Source: Calothrix sp. FI2-JRJ7 (lineage in GTDB: Bacteria; Cyanobacteriota; Cyanobacteriia; Cyanobacteriales; Nostocaceae). Taken from it: DNA of 64,000 bases. The translations under genes were made by a program, and so were the position numbers. The stretch spans positions 62,001 to 126,000 of the forward strand of contig JAHHGX010000067.1 in assembly GCA_019359675.1 (NCBI GenBank), written 5' to 3'. The notes under the pieces are model-generated. The model was not told the DNA's origin. It saw only the letters and a list, made by a program, of their open reading frames with translations, and did not search any database. Below, one piece after another: positions 25,702-35,752 of the stretch (the stretch's first letter is position 1; each line of letters opens with the position of its first letter).

Positions 25702-26490
25702 TTAAGCAACCTTACTCGCTTGTTCAAAGCGTTTATTTATTTCATCCCAGTTAAGAACGTTCCACCAAGCTTCTAAATAGTCGGCACGCTTATTTTGGTA
25801 TTTTAAGTAGTAAGCATGTTCCCATACATCATTTCCCATAATGGGATACTTACCTGCGCTAATGGGACTATCTTGGTTTGCCGTGCTGACAACTTCCAAC
25901 TTGCCATCTTTATTACGAACTAGCCATACCCAACCGCTACCAAACCGCTTACCACCTTCAGTGTTAAATTTCTTTTTGAAGTCAGCAAAGCTACCGAAAT
26001 TTTGACTAATAGCAGTAGCTAAGGCGCCAGTAGGTTCACCACCACCTTTGGGTTTCATAATTTCCCAAAACATTTTGTGGTTGACATGACCACCACCGTT
26101 ATTACGCACTACATTACGAATATCTGCTGGTACTGAGTCAAGGTTTTGTAGCATTTGCTCTGCTGTTTTGCCTTTTAGCTGTGGATGTTTGTCTAAAGCT
26201 GCATTTAAGTTATTTACATAAGTAGCATGATGTTTATCGTGGTGGAAGCGCATTGTCTCTGCATCGATGTGTGGTTCTAAAGCATCATACCCATATGGTA
26301 ATGGTGGAAGTGCAATAGCTCCTTTGGGCGCCTCACTTTTCTCTGTTGGGGAAGGCGCCGCAGTTGAGGTATTTTCAGGTAACGGATTATTTTGCGCTAA
26401 AGTACACCCCTCCAAAGTAAACGAGCCAACACTGGCGCCGAGTAAAAATAAGAAATGACGACGGTTTAGAATCATAAAGTGATGAGACAA
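25702..26490 (-). CDS. sodA: Membrane-anchored Mn/Fe superoxide dismutase (lipoprotein)
   Basis: The 262 residues begin with an [13 protein letters not shown] export signal and a lipobox LEGC near residue 29, then a Ser/Pro-rich linker and a full SOD fold. Metal-ligand regions are visible: [29 protein letters not shown], and [20 protein letters not shown] near the C-terminus; GSGWVWLV is also conserved. It detoxifies superoxide at the membrane. This matches the thylakoid/plasma-membrane-bound MnSOD of heterocystous cyanobacteria, rather than the cytosolic FeSOD. A second Met (MILNRRHF, residue 6) is an equally likely start. Confidence 0.9.
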   Translation of the reverse strand: MSHHFMILNRRHFLFLLGASVGSFTLEGCTLAQNNPLPENTSTAAPSPTEKSEAPKGAIALPPLPYGYDALEPHIDAETMRFHHDKHHATYVNNLNAALDKHPQLKGKTAEQMLQNLDSVPADIRNVVRNNGGGHVNHKMFWEIMKPKGGGEPTGALATAISQNFGSFADFKKKFNTEGGKRFGSGWVWLVRNKDGKLEVVSTANQDSPISAGKYPIMGNDVWEHAYYLKYQNKRADYLEAWWNVLNWDEINKRFEQASKVA

Positions 26491-26613
26491 TTAATAATCA
26501 GATATGGACTTTACCTTATTCTCTGAGATTTGAGCAATGAATCATCAGTTTTAGTAAAAAATACGACTTGATAATTTACACTGTAGTGATGAAGTATTAT
26601 AAATTACATACTT

Positions 26614-27843
26614 TTGAAGACTATTATGACTTATTTGATAAATATAAACTTTATTCAAAATCTAAACTGGTTAATTAGTACCGTTTTAATAATTGGTTTA
26701 ATTGGTGTAATATTTTGGCAAAAACAAGCGATACTTAGTATCTTTGATATCTTTAATGTCTTATCTGAAGGTAAAGAATGGGCATCACAACTTAAAACGC
26801 CCGAAGATGTGCTTGAATACATAATTACCCATCCGAATGATGTATCTCTTGTTGCGCGCGATATTGGTAATTCTGAGCAGGAAATTTTGTATAATGCTGA
26901 TACTGCAAGACCTTTGGCTTCGACAATAAAAATTTTAGTGCTGGCTGAATATGCGCGTCAGGTAGAAAATGGGATACTATTACCTGAAGAATTAGTAAAT
27001 CTTGATGATATTGATTTATATTATTTGCCTCGTACCGATGGAGATGCTCATCCAAGTGCAATTACTGAATTTAGGCAAAATAAATATATAAATTCACACA
27101 ATAAAGTTGAATTGCGGCATATTCCTAGGGCAATGATTAAACATAGTGATAATGCTGCGACCGATTATTTAATCTTACGGTTAGGGCGTAAAAATTTAGA
27201 AAATCTAGTTTCTGGTTTAAGCCTCAAAAATCAAGATGTCCCGGCGCCAATTATTGGTCAAATATTAACCTGGAGTAATCATACATTTACTGACACTCCA
27301 ACCGAAAGATTAAGTAAGTACCAAGCATCACAAAGCACTTACATAGAAGAAGTTTATCGCTGGACAGAAGTATGGCGCCATTCAGAAGAATTTCGTGATA
27401 AACAAATTAAGCACATCACATCGCAGCAATGGCTAAAGCTTAAAGAACAGCAAGCAATGGCGCAAGCTTTGAATGGTAAAGGCACAGCTAGCGCTTATGC
27501 TCAAATCATGGAAAGAGTATATCGTGGTTTACTAATTTCTCCCAGTGCGGACAAAATCATGCGTCAATACTTGGAATGGGCAATGGAATTACCTTCTAAC
27601 CAACAGGAATTAGACACATTCGGCGCCAAAAACGGTAGTTTAGCAAGTATTCTCACAGAAGCATGGTATTTAAAACCTACTAAAACAACAAACGCGCGCG
27701 TCGCAGCACTATTTTTTGAAAACATTCCAGCAGGCGCCTGGTTTAGCTTAGTACAAACTTACACACATCAAGCCTTTTTATATCGACTATTAACAGACGA
27801 AAACTTTTTTAATATCGTCAGAGAAAAATTATTAGAACTGTAG
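26614..27843 (+). CDS. Class A beta-lactamase-like serine hydrolase
   Basis: The 409 residues have one N-terminal membrane anchor (about 18-42) and a DD-peptidase/beta-lactamase fold. The active-site SxxK is STIK with Ser103, followed by the SDN triad at 178-180 (KHSDNAATDYLIL). KNGSLASI near 347 stands where K-T-G is usual. Cyanobacterial relatives have mostly unknown substrates; peptidoglycan-type hydrolysis is as likely as antibiotic breakdown. An unusual 20-residue acidic insertion (DDIDLYYLPRTDGDAHPS) lies between the motifs. It is monocistronic, on the opposite strand to sodA. Confidence 0.82.
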   Translation: MKTIMTYLININFIQNLNWLISTVLIIGLIGVIFWQKQAILSIFDIFNVLSEGKEWASQLKTPEDVLEYIITHPNDVSLVARDIGNSEQEILYNADTARPLASTIKILVLAEYARQVENGILLPEELVNLDDIDLYYLPRTDGDAHPSAITEFRQNKYINSHNKVELRHIPRAMIKHSDNAATDYLILRLGRKNLENLVSGLSLKNQDVPAPIIGQILTWSNHTFTDTPTERLSKYQASQSTYIEEVYRWTEVWRHSEEFRDKQIKHITSQQWLKLKEQQAMAQALNGKGTASAYAQIMERVYRGLLISPSADKIMRQYLEWAMELPSNQQELDTFGAKNGSLASILTEAWYLKPTKTTNARVAALFFENIPAGAWFSLVQTYTHQAFLYRLLTDENFFNIVREKLLEL

Positions 27844-27869
27844 GTTGGGTGGAGGAACGGAACCCAACA
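27842..27869. repeat. Hairpin repeat GGTTGGGT...ACCCAAC
   Basis: GGTTGGGTGGAGGAACGGAA then CCCAACA is a short dyad directly after the serine hydrolase stop. The same sequence occurs at 30519-30547 and a related one at 53608-53638. Confidence 0.7.
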
Positions 27870-27878
27870 TTAAAAATT

Positions 27879-29093
27879 TTATTCGCGTGACAACCTTTGC
27901 ACTGCTTCCCCACTCAACATATTATGTGCTTCAGCTAAAACATTGGGAATTTTTCCAGCGTGAGGACTTTTGACCAAACAGGAGCGTAAGTCAACATTCT
28001 CTAACTTATCAGCTTTGGCGCCAGGAAACCAATGACCACCGTTACCAAGCAAGTTATATCGCATTTTGGCATAATCTACCATGTCATAAGCCACAGCTAA
28101 ATTTCGTAGCCATAAAATTGTTGGTATATTTATATTACCGGGTGTTTGCTCGTAAGTTGGTAAATTTAAGTGCCAAGTTTTCGCCCAGTCTTCACCCAAA
28201 GCTTTGATAGCTTCAAGCTCGAATCTTTCCAATATAGGTGGTAAAATTTCATCTGAAGAATCAAGTAAATTTAGTACTTTGAGGTGTTCGTCAAAATCAC
28301 TTGGTCTTGCGGCACCTAAACTGAGAGTATGTACTTGCGGATGGCTCAAACAAAATAAGTCATTAAATACCATCGGACTCAAGGGGGCACAAAGTTGTTC
28401 TAATTTCGGTGGGGGACTATATAACTTGCCACCTTTGTCTGATGGGCTGATAATGAATACTCCCATATCATGACGTGTGGCAGCTTCTATTGCACGCCAG
28501 TTGTTTTGATTTATATAGTACCAATGTAAATTTACGTAATCGAAGTAATTTGTTTCTATAGCTTGAATAATAGTGTCGCAGGCGCCGTGAGTTGAAAAAC
28601 CAATAAATTTAACTTTGCCTTGCGCTTGGAGTTTGCGAGCAACATCCAAACAGCCACCCGGACGAACACTTTGATTAAAGGTTTCAGAATTATTAATACC
28701 GTGAATACTCAGTAAATCTACGTAATCTAGATTTAAATATTTAATAGACTTGTTGAAGTCGCGCGCAAAATCTTTCGGGTTTGCGGTAGGCCCTACTTTG
28801 GTTTGAACAATTAACTCAGCACGCGGTAGGGTCGGTAGTATTTGACCTAACTGCATTTCAGAACTACCGTAACCGCGTGCAGTTTCGATATGATTAATTC
28901 CAAGCTCGAACGAGCGTTTAATCGTCGCCTCGAGATTCGCTTGATTATCAACAGGAACCTGTGACTGTGAAACATCTTGCCATTTAAACTGATATCGCAT
29001 TCCACCACAGGAGAAAACGGGCATTTGTAACTCAGTTCTTCCAAATCTTCGGTACAGCATTATATTACTAGGGTTGAAAAACTGGGGTTGCAA
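27879..29093 (-). CDS. Aldo/keto reductase
   Basis: The 404-residue protein has an AKR barrel: FGRTELQMPVFSCGGMRYQF, GINHIETARGYGSSEMQLG with the catalytic Tyr and Asp/Glu equivalents, VQTKVG, YVDLLSIHGIN and KFIGFSTHG. The C-terminal about 110 residues (after HLNLPTYEQTPGNINIP) extend past the usual fold. Such a long AKR is common in cyanobacteria, and the last part resembles a region with a ferredoxin-like extension in relatives, but no CxxC motif is visible here. Substrate unknown; NADPH-dependent reduction of an aldehyde or ketone is assumed. A start at the internal MLYRRFGRTE (residue 12) is also plausible. Confidence 0.85.
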   Translation of the reverse strand: MQPQFFNPSNIMLYRRFGRTELQMPVFSCGGMRYQFKWQDVSQSQVPVDNQANLEATIKRSFELGINHIETARGYGSSEMQLGQILPTLPRAELIVQTKVGPTANPKDFARDFNKSIKYLNLDYVDLLSIHGINNSETFNQSVRPGGCLDVARKLQAQGKVKFIGFSTHGACDTIIQAIETNYFDYVNLHWYYINQNNWRAIEAATRHDMGVFIISPSDKGGKLYSPPPKLEQLCAPLSPMVFNDLFCLSHPQVHTLSLGAARPSDFDEHLKVLNLLDSSDEILPPILERFELEAIKALGEDWAKTWHLNLPTYEQTPGNINIPTILWLRNLAVAYDMVDYAKMRYNLLGNGGHWFPGAKADKLENVDLRSCLVKSPHAGKIPNVLAEAHNMLSGEAVQRLSRE

Positions 29094-29422
29094 GTGAATC
29101 TATTGATATCATTGTAATTTAATGATGCCAAATGATTCATGTTTCGGTTAGAATTTATAAGTGTTTCTACATTCAGATGTAATCCCCTTTTAGGTAGATT
29201 TGTCTTGTCAGGTATTGGCTTTTGCGGATAGCCGTATATTCACATATTTTGTTTCGCGCGTACAGAAATGTTACGTAAAGTTGCGTATTCAATTACTGGT
29301 TATGGCGGAATAAAATGTAGCCTGACATAAAAAATTTACAGTTATCTATCAGGAAATTAGGGAATAACGCCTGAAGTAGTTGTCTGTACACGTTGCTAGT
29401 AGATAGATAGTTAGAGGTTAAA
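29094..29422. other. Intergenic region upstream of small membrane protein
   Basis: AT-rich sequence between divergent genes; promoters for both are expected. No gene or repeat is seen. Confidence 0.5.
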
Positions 29423-29650
29423 ATGCGCTCCCAGCAAATTTCACAGTCTGTCAGTCCATCGGCGCCAGTTCCAGTTAAAAGTCATTCTGAGTCGATATGT
29501 AATTACGCAGGATATCTTGTCATCGCACTTCCTGTAGTAATTTTATTAAGTATAATTGGTTATAAAAAATATAAAATCACCACACACCGTAATCGCATCG
29601 CCAAGTTAGAAAGGTTGTGGCATATAAATATTGACGAGAAAACACATTAA
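29423..29650 (+). CDS. Small single-span membrane protein of unknown function
   Basis: The 75 residues have a Ser/Pro-rich N-terminus, one membrane span (about 28-47, YAGYLVIALPVVILLSIIGY) and a basic tail (KKYKITTHRNRIAKLERLW). I do not recognise a family. The start ATG follows GTTAGAGGTTAAA. Clear topology argues for a real gene, but no homologue information is available here. Confidence 0.55.
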   Translation: MRSQQISQSVSPSAPVPVKSHSESICNYAGYLVIALPVVILLSIIGYKKYKITTHRNRIAKLERLWHINIDEKTH

Positions 29651-29659
29651 ATAATCAAT

Positions 29660-29748
29660 GTAGAGACGCGATAAATCGCGTCTTTTATATGGCGCACATG
29701 GAGACGCGATATATTCCCTGCGGGACACTGCGTGAACGCGTCTCTACA
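29660..29748. repeat. GTAGAGACGCG inverted repeat
   Basis: GTAGAGACGCG (29660-29670) and CGCGTCTCTAC (29738-29748) flank internal CGCGATAAATCGCG-type dyads. It lies between a small membrane protein and rpiA, both reading towards it, so may terminate both. Confidence 0.7.
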
Positions 29749-29750
29749 AT

Positions 29751-30461
29751 TTATAATTGTCTGACGACAGGTTGGTTATCGACAACTTCGCCAACTAAGA
29801 CGATATCCGCACAGTTAACAAATATTCCATTTTCTAAAACACCAGGAATATTATTAAGTGTTTTCTCTAAGTTAACTGGGTCGGGGATGTCGTCAAATCT
29901 GACGTCAATAACCATATTGCCTTGGTCAGTGATAACAGGGCCTGCTTTTTTGACACCCATACGAAGTTCAGGTTTGCCACCAAGCTTTTTGAGTGCATTC
30001 ATTACAGGAGTCATTGCCATTGGTATGACTTCTACAGGAACAGCGAATATAGAACCAAGCTTATCAACCACTTTACCGCCATCGACTACGACTACAAACT
30101 GGTTTGCCAAGTAGTCTACAACTTTCTCGCGCGTATGAGCGGCGCCACCACCTTTGATTAAATTTTTCTGTGGGTCAACTTCGTCGGCACCGTCAATGGC
30201 AATATCAATATGGTCAATAGCATCAAGGGTAGTCAAAGGAATGCCATATTCTTTTGCCAAAACTTCAGCTTGAAACGAAGTGGGGACTCCAACAATATCC
30301 TTCAACTCGCCCGACCTAAGACGTTCGCCGATATACTGAATTGCAAACGCCGTAGTTGAACCTGTACCCAACCCAACTATGGTACCAGACTTAACCAAAG
30401 CTGCGGCGGCTTTACCAACTTCTTGCTTCATCAACTTCACGGGGTCTGCTGCTGCCGTCAT
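29751..30461 (-). CDS. rpiA: Ribose-5-phosphate isomerase A
   Basis: The 236-residue enzyme interconverts ribose 5-phosphate and ribulose 5-phosphate in the Calvin-Benson and pentose phosphate cycles. Family motifs are [17 protein letters not shown] (phosphate loop), [24 protein letters not shown] with the catalytic Asp/Glu/Lys set, and [18 protein letters not shown]. The length is standard. It is a single minus-strand gene followed by the hairpin at 29660-29748. Confidence 0.95.
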   Translation of the reverse strand: MTAAADPVKLMKQEVGKAAAALVKSGTIVGLGTGSTTAFAIQYIGERLRSGELKDIVGVPTSFQAEVLAKEYGIPLTTLDAIDHIDIAIDGADEVDPQKNLIKGGGAAHTREKVVDYLANQFVVVVDGGKVVDKLGSIFAVPVEVIPMAMTPVMNALKKLGGKPELRMGVKKAGPVITDQGNMVIDVRFDDIPDPVNLEKTLNNIPGVLENGIFVNCADIVLVGEVVDNQPVVRQL

Positions 30462-30518
30462 TCCTAAAACTCCTGATAATCTAATCTATACATAATCCTT
30501 TATCCTACCAGGTAGACG

Positions 30519-30547
30519 TAGGTTGGGTGGAGGAACGGAACCCAACA
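30519..30547. repeat. Hairpin repeat, second copy of the 27842 element
   Basis: TAGGTTGGGTGGAGGAACGG and AACCCAACA repeat the element at 27842 base for base, here between rpiA and the SLH gene. Confidence 0.75.
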
Positions 30548-30652
30548 CAATATTGTTTATCAGGAACGAAGTCGGTTTGAGTTGGTCTTACTATTTAGGT
30601 AGGATGTTTTTATTTTTTCGTATTTTAAATAGCAGTAGAAAGTAAAATAACC

Positions 30653-31330
30653 ATGCGTAAGCTTATTAGTACACTTTCGTTCGTTGCATTACTATTATCA
30701 TTGCCTATCAGTGTTAATGCGGAAGTAAAAGAGATTCAAACGGCAGCGACACAGCCTACAGACCCAATTGCACAAGTAATTGCGTCTAATTTAATGAGTA
30801 ACTTCTCCGATGGTAAATTTTATCCCGAACGATTGATTAGTCGGGCTGAATTAGCATCAATAATGGTAAAAGCATTTAGACTTAACAAACGTATCAATTT
30901 ACCAAAAGAGAGTATAACAGTCGCCGATGTACCTCCTTCGCACTGGGCTTACAATGATATTCAAACGGTTTTAAAAACCGACATCATGCGTGGATATCGA
31001 AACAACTTATTTTTCCCCAACCAAAGGGTAACACGCGCCGAAGCAATGGCAATATTTGCCCAAGCATACGGAGTATTCCAATTTCCCGACGAAACAGTAA
31101 ACGAAATTTTAGCAGCATATCCAGACAAAGCCTCAATTCCAGAATGGGCAAAAAGAGCAATTGCCACCGTCATCTCCGAAGGATTTGCCAGCACCGACTC
31201 ACAAGGTAATCTCCTACCCTTAAAACCCATGACACGCGGTGAAATGGCATATTTACTCAGCCAATATCTACAGCGTCAGCAAAAACTACCCGACACACCC
31301 ATTGCACCAGAGGCGCCACCCACACGTTAA
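30653..31330 (+). CDS. Exported S-layer-homology (SLH) domain protein
   Basis: The 225-residue protein has a Sec signal peptide (MRKLISTLSFVALLLSLPIS, cleavage near VNA) and three SLH-like units: FYPERLISRAELASIMVKAF, VPPSHWAYNDIQTVLKTDIM with LFFPNQRVTRAEAMAIFAQAY, and a third near IPEWAKRAIATVISEGF with MTRGEMAYLLSQYL. SLH domains bind secondary cell-wall polymers; here it is expected in the periplasm. A short proline-rich tail ends the protein. No large effector domain is attached. Confidence 0.88.
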   Translation: MRKLISTLSFVALLLSLPISVNAEVKEIQTAATQPTDPIAQVIASNLMSNFSDGKFYPERLISRAELASIMVKAFRLNKRINLPKESITVADVPPSHWAYNDIQTVLKTDIMRGYRNNLFFPNQRVTRAEAMAIFAQAYGVFQFPDETVNEILAAYPDKASIPEWAKRAIATVISEGFASTDSQGNLLPLKPMTRGEMAYLLSQYLQRQQKLPDTPIAPEAPPTR

Positions 31331-31338
31331 TTATTACC

Positions 31339-31402
31339 GTAGGGTGCGTGACTGCCTCGACAAACCTCACTAAAAATAAAAATTAAAGTGCAGTCACGCA
31401 CC
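31339..31402. repeat. GTGCGTGAC hairpin repeat
   Basis: GTAGGGTGCGTGACTGC (31339-31355) pairs with GCAGTCACGCACC (31390-31402). Placed just after the SLH gene stop. Confidence 0.8.
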
Positions 31403-31504
31403 ATATGGTTTTTATGTGCCAATCGCGTAAGTGTTGGCGCCTTTGTTAAGCGGTTTCCATTTATAGTTTTATTATCAATTATCTACTTACTATTGAGAAA
31501 AAGA

Positions 31505-32068
31505 CTACTTAATTAGCACATTTTGATCAATTTCTATTCTACTTACTAGACAGTCCCACTCAAACGACCATATTTCCTCATTATCTGAAACTTTTAAATT
31601 TTTATAGGTCGAGAAGGCAGTTAGATAAGCTCTGTTATTGGCTTTTACTGTCATAACAGCAAACCAATATTTTGTACCAACAGGGTAGATGCAGGCATCT
31701 GGCTCAGAAAAATCAATAACTTTTTGATCATCTTTTATTTCAACAAGCCCATCGAAAATAATTTGCATCTTTGGGTGAAATGTGATTAAAAAAGGTGTTT
31801 GAGGAAGATGTTCAGTACCCTGTATAAGCCACTGAAATTCCTCACGAGAAAAGTGAGTATTTGATATTGATAAGCGTTGAATAATTTTATTTTCTAAGGA
31901 TAGCAATACAGCTTCTCCATCAAAATATCGAGTCTCATTGTCTCCAAAACCATGATAAGCATCAATGGCGATGCCGTCGGCTTTCCAAACAGAAGGCAAT
32001 ACTTTATACAGATTACACTCTGTAATCCAAATAGCTAAACCTGGGTTAATAACCTCTTCCTGTTCCAT
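31505..32068 (-). CDS. Hypothetical protein, no recognised domain
   Basis: The 187-residue soluble protein is not recognised. It is acidic to neutral, without leader or membrane span, with alternating strands (WFAVMTVKANNRAYLTAFST, FEWDCLVSRIEIDQN) suggesting a beta-rich fold. Codon use looks like its neighbours. It is located between the SLH gene and lepA, with a copy of the GGGCAAGGATGCCC repeat upstream. Confidence 0.65.
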   Translation of the reverse strand: MEQEEVINPGLAIWITECNLYKVLPSVWKADGIAIDAYHGFGDNETRYFDGEAVLLSLENKIIQRLSISNTHFSREEFQWLIQGTEHLPQTPFLITFHPKMQIIFDGLVEIKDDQKVIDFSEPDACIYPVGTKYWFAVMTVKANNRAYLTAFSTYKNLKVSDNEEIWSFEWDCLVSRIEIDQNVLIK

Positions 32069-32121
32069 ATTGTTTTAATTGATTAATTTGATGGTGAGGG
32101 AAATAAGGAATGATATAACAA

Positions 32122-32150
32122 AGGGCGGGCAAGGATGCCCACCCCACAAG
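32122..32150. repeat. GGGCAAGGATGCCC repeat, half element
   Basis: GGGCGGGCAAGGATGCCCAC then CCCACAAG matches the right arm of the hairpin at 1876-1945. The left arm is missing here. Confidence 0.65.
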
Positions 32151-32190
32151 ATTTTTAATTATTCTAAGAATTACCCAATCTAGAAGTCTA

Positions 32191-34002
32191 CTAAGATTGG
32201 TCTAAACGTAATACAGCCATGAAAGCTTCTTGTGGCACATCTACCGTACCCACAGATTTCATCCGCTTTTTACCTTTTGCTTGTTTCTGCAAAAGTTTCT
32301 TCTTCCGGCTAATGTCACCACCGTAACATTTAGCAAGTACGTCCTTCCGCAATGCTGGAATATGTTCGCTTGCGATAACTTTGCTACCAATGGAAGCTTG
32401 AATAGGTACTTTAAATTGGTGACGGGGAATTAGTTCTTTGAGCTTTTCAGCCATCGACCGTCCTACATTATAAGCTTTATCACGGTGAACAATCATTGCT
32501 AGCGAATCTACAGGGTCGCCGTTAATCATTATATCTAGCTTGACTAACGGGTTTTCGCGGTAGCCTATTAGGTGATATTCCATACTTGCATATCCGCGTG
32601 ACCTTGATTTCATTTGGTCGAAAAAGTCGGTAACAACCTCTGCCAGCGGCAATTCATACGTTAAAGTCGTTCGCCCTTGGGTAAGATATTTCATGTCTTT
32701 GAATATACCTCGGCGGTTTTGCGATAACTCCATTAATGTCCCAACATAAATTTCTGGGGTTATCATTTCGACTTTTACGTAAGGTTCTTCAATGTGTTGC
32801 CGTTCGTTAGGAGGTGGCAAGTGGCTAGGGTTATCTATATATAACTCTTCGCTTTTGATAGTTATCACTTTATAAACCACCGAAGGCGCCGTGATAATCA
32901 AATCAAGGTTATATTCGCGCTCTAAACGTTCCTGCACAATCTCCATATGCAGTAGTCCCAAAAATCCGCAGCGGAAACCAAAACCCATTGCGCTAGAAGT
33001 TTCTGGTTCAAAGTGTAACGCTGCATCATTAAGACTTAGCTTATCTAAAGCTTCGCGTAAGTCCTCAAATTGGTCGGCATCGATAGGGAACATGCCGCAA
33101 AATACCATCGGGTTAGCTTCGGTATAACCAGGTAACGGTTCTGGTGACTTCGCATTAGAAAGAGTAATTGTATCCCCAACACGGGCATCACCAACAGCTT
33201 TAATGGAGGCAGATAAATAACCTACTTCTCCAGCGTGAAGTTCATCAACAGGTTTTTGACTAGGTGATAAAACACCCAATTCATCAATCTCGAATTCGCT
33301 ACCCGATGCCATCAGGTAAATTTTGTCTTTCTTCTTGACGGTACCATCCATTACACGGAAGTATACAATTACTCCTCGGTAACTGTCGTAATAGCTGTCG
33401 AAAATTAAGGCACGCAATTTTTCATCAACAGTATTTTTTGGCGGTGGTACTCGTTCTACAATCGTTTCGAGGATTTCATCTATACCAATACCCTCTTTTG
33501 CAGAAGCGAGAATGGCGCCACTACAATCCAAACCTATAATTTCCTCTATTTCCCCAGCTACCCGGTCAGGTTCGGCGCCAGGTAAATCGATTTTATTTAA
33601 GACTGGGATAATTTCTAAATCGTGTTCTAGGGCAAGGTAAACGTTTGCCAAGGTTTGTGCTTCGACACCTTGAGAAGCATCTACAACTAATAAAGCCCCC
33701 TCACAAGCGGCAAGACTTCGGGATACTTCATACGAAAAATCCACGTGTCCAGGAGTATCAATCAAGTTGAGCACATACTCTTGACCGTCTTTTGCTTTGT
33801 AGTTCATCCGGGCAGCTTGCAGCTTAATTGTAATGCCGCGCTCCCGTTCCAAGTCCATATTATCAAGAAATTGCTCCTTCATTTGCCGCTGTTCTACAGT
33901 CCCGGTGGCTTGTAGTAAGCGGTCGGCAAGGGTGGATTTCCCGTGGTCGATGTGAGCAATAATGCAAAAATTGCGAATGCGCGCTGCGGGAACGTCAGTC
34001 AT
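32191..34002 (-). CDS. lepA: Elongation factor 4 (LepA GTPase)
   Basis: The 603-residue translational GTPase has G1 AHIDHGKST, the switch-region [13 protein letters not shown]3 DTPGHVDF, G4 NKIDLP, and the LepA-specific C-terminal end ([20 protein letters not shown]). LepA back-translocates or remodels stalled ribosomes under stress. Length is standard, and the start [17 protein letters not shown] is the usual cyanobacterial one. It is a single minus-strand gene. Confidence 0.97.
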   Translation of the reverse strand: MTDVPAARIRNFCIIAHIDHGKSTLADRLLQATGTVEQRQMKEQFLDNMDLERERGITIKLQAARMNYKAKDGQEYVLNLIDTPGHVDFSYEVSRSLAACEGALLVVDASQGVEAQTLANVYLALEHDLEIIPVLNKIDLPGAEPDRVAGEIEEIIGLDCSGAILASAKEGIGIDEILETIVERVPPPKNTVDEKLRALIFDSYYDSYRGVIVYFRVMDGTVKKKDKIYLMASGSEFEIDELGVLSPSQKPVDELHAGEVGYLSASIKAVGDARVGDTITLSNAKSPEPLPGYTEANPMVFCGMFPIDADQFEDLREALDKLSLNDAALHFEPETSSAMGFGFRCGFLGLLHMEIVQERLEREYNLDLIITAPSVVYKVITIKSEELYIDNPSHLPPPNERQHIEEPYVKVEMITPEIYVGTLMELSQNRRGIFKDMKYLTQGRTTLTYELPLAEVVTDFFDQMKSRSRGYASMEYHLIGYRENPLVKLDIMINGDPVDSLAMIVHRDKAYNVGRSMAEKLKELIPRHQFKVPIQASIGSKVIASEHIPALRKDVLAKCYGGDISRKKKLLQKQAKGKKRMKSVGTVDVPQEAFMAVLRLDQS

Positions 34003-34508
34003 ATACTTTTATTTGCTGTTTTTAGCAACCAAGATAAAAAAGAAGATACTTAACGTATTTTAATGCTTTATTTGCCCAAACGCTGCTATACGCAATTTAA
34101 TCGCTGGAGCTAACGGCGCCTCGATTCAGGATTGGCACTTGGCAAGCAGGGAACGGCGGATAATAGTATTCATGCCTTTCGCTAGCTTATACTACCTTGT
34201 TTTTATCTATGCTTAGTTATACAATTTGCAATAAATATTAAAAAGATATCAAAATTTCATAATATTTTATTAATAGTTTATAAAGCCTTTATATCTGTTA
34301 GAGGAATATTCGATAAATTTACTAATAAGTTACCCAATTAATCTTGGCTTCAAAATCAAAAAAATTAATTTATAGGTATTAATTTTTTCTGCGTATCATG
34401 ATTACTGCAAGAGCTTATATAAACCTGAATATATATTTGCTCCCTAGCAATTTCCTTTGTTATTACTGCCTGTACGGTGCCGTTTTGGTATTATAGATTA
34501 TAGCTACT
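34003..34508. other. 506-bp intergenic region before acyltransferase fragment
   Basis: AT-rich; the missing N-terminal half of the acyltransferase is not recognisable here in any frame that I read. No other feature is seen. Confidence 0.5.
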
Positions 34509-35090
34509 GTGGTTGTTGCTTATATAACTGGCTTAATTCCTACTATTGCTTTTGATGGATTTTTTGAGTCTGCTTTTTATATAGGTATATTTAGCTTGGG
34601 AATGCTGGCAGCAGAAATTGGATTCTCTCAAAAACCCAAATTTATCTCTATCAAAAATTCTTTACTGTGGAAATTACTTAGTATTATTTTTGTTGCCATT
34701 GGCTTTACTACTGAGTGGAGAAAATTAGGTTTACATATTTGGGTTGGTTATAGCTTTTTTGGATTAACTGTAGTTTGCCTATTTATTTCTTGCACAAAGT
34801 CGATAGTTGATGGAGAAAAGGCGCCAATTATTTTAAAGCTTTTTCAACAGCCTTGGCTAATCACAGTAGGTACTTTTTCTTACAGCTTATATTTAACTCA
34901 CGGTTCAATACTCGTTTTAGTTCGATACTGGCTTTTCAACCTGAATTTATCCCCATCAATGTTCGCAGCAGCATCTTATATTGTAGGGTTGGGCGCCTCA
35001 CTAATGTTTGCTTATCTCTTCTATCTCGCTTTTGAACGACCCTTCATGTCCAATTTCCTCAAAAAACGCAAAATAGAAAATTTGACATAA
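34509..35090 (+). pseudogene. C-terminal fragment of an acyltransferase-3 (OafA-like) membrane protein
   Basis: The 193-residue frame is made of hydrophobic spans with SYSLYLTHGSILVLVRYWL near its end, the hallmark of the last helices of OafA/NodX acyltransferases, which usually run 350-400 residues with a catalytic His near the N-terminus. That half is absent. The only available start is a GTG without a visible ribosome-binding site. I read it as a truncated remnant of an O-acetyltransferase acting on cell-surface sugars. Confidence 0.7.
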
Positions 35091-35335
35091 TCCTCTCTCC
35101 TTTGGGTGAGTTTGGATAAAGTTAAGTTTTTCAAATCTGTAGCAAAAGTTACAATTTGGAAGGTAATATCAATGAAGAGTGGGGTTCTACTCTTCATTTG
35201 CGTGACTATGGGGAGTATATTAAACCTAGCCTATGGATTCTGGCATTTGCCAATCAGAGGCGTACAATAAACATTGAATGTCCGCCGCTTGTAACAGCAT
35301 TTATATAGTAAAACCAGTTTCAGGTACATCAACCT

Positions 35336-35572
35336 ATGAATATGAAAGATAGACCAACTGATGTTGACCAGCGACCCGCTGAGAAAGTTGAGATAGCAAT
35401 TCGTCTTGACTCAGAATTGCTTGAGCAAATTCAGCATCTAACCAATGACCCTAGTAAAGTCATAGAAGTAGCCATTCGTCAGTGGCTACGTGGGGATGTG
35501 CCAAGAGATGACGAACTGACGCGCAACCCTGTGCGTCGAGCCATGCCCCCACGTGGTGAGTGGAATGATTAA
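35336..35572 (+). CDS. Small ribbon-helix-helix-like protein
   Basis: The 78 residues contain a likely RHH core: VEIAIRLDSELLEQIQHLTN forms strand and helix 1, and SKVIEVAIRQWLRGD forms helix 2. The acidic/basic tail ends PPRGEWND. RHH proteins of this size are often antitoxins or plasmid-type regulators, but no toxin gene lies beside it, so I would not call it an antitoxin. A hairpin follows at 35574-35597. Confidence 0.6.
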   Translation: MNMKDRPTDVDQRPAEKVEIAIRLDSELLEQIQHLTNDPSKVIEVAIRQWLRGDVPRDDELTRNPVRRAMPPRGEWND

Positions 35573-35573
35573 A

Positions 35574-35597
35574 CTCCTTTATTTTTATTGAAAGGAG
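35574..35597 (+). terminator. Hairpin after RHH-like gene
   Basis: CTCCTTTATTTTTATTGAAA and GGAG form a stem (CTCCTTT/AAAGGAG) immediately after the stop. There is no long T-run, so termination strength is uncertain. Confidence 0.5.
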
Positions 35598-35752
35598 AAT
35601 ATTATTTACATTTAAAACGTGTAATGCTTGATTCAAGAGCAACCAAAATTTTTCAGCGCTACCATACCTCATCTGTAAAAATTTATGCCAAACTTTAGGG
35701 AGCTATTCAGCTAAATAACCTTTGGTTGCTGTTAAACTATTGAACTTGAGCC

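Noticed and set aside
35171-35270. 32-residue frame MKSGVLLFICVT... before the RHH gene
   Set aside because: It begins in a small hairpin (GAAGAGTGGGGTTCTACTCT), with no ribosome-binding site; too weak to call.
35336-35572. RHH protein as an antitoxin
   Set aside because: No toxin-like gene adjoins it; the fold alone does not prove the role.
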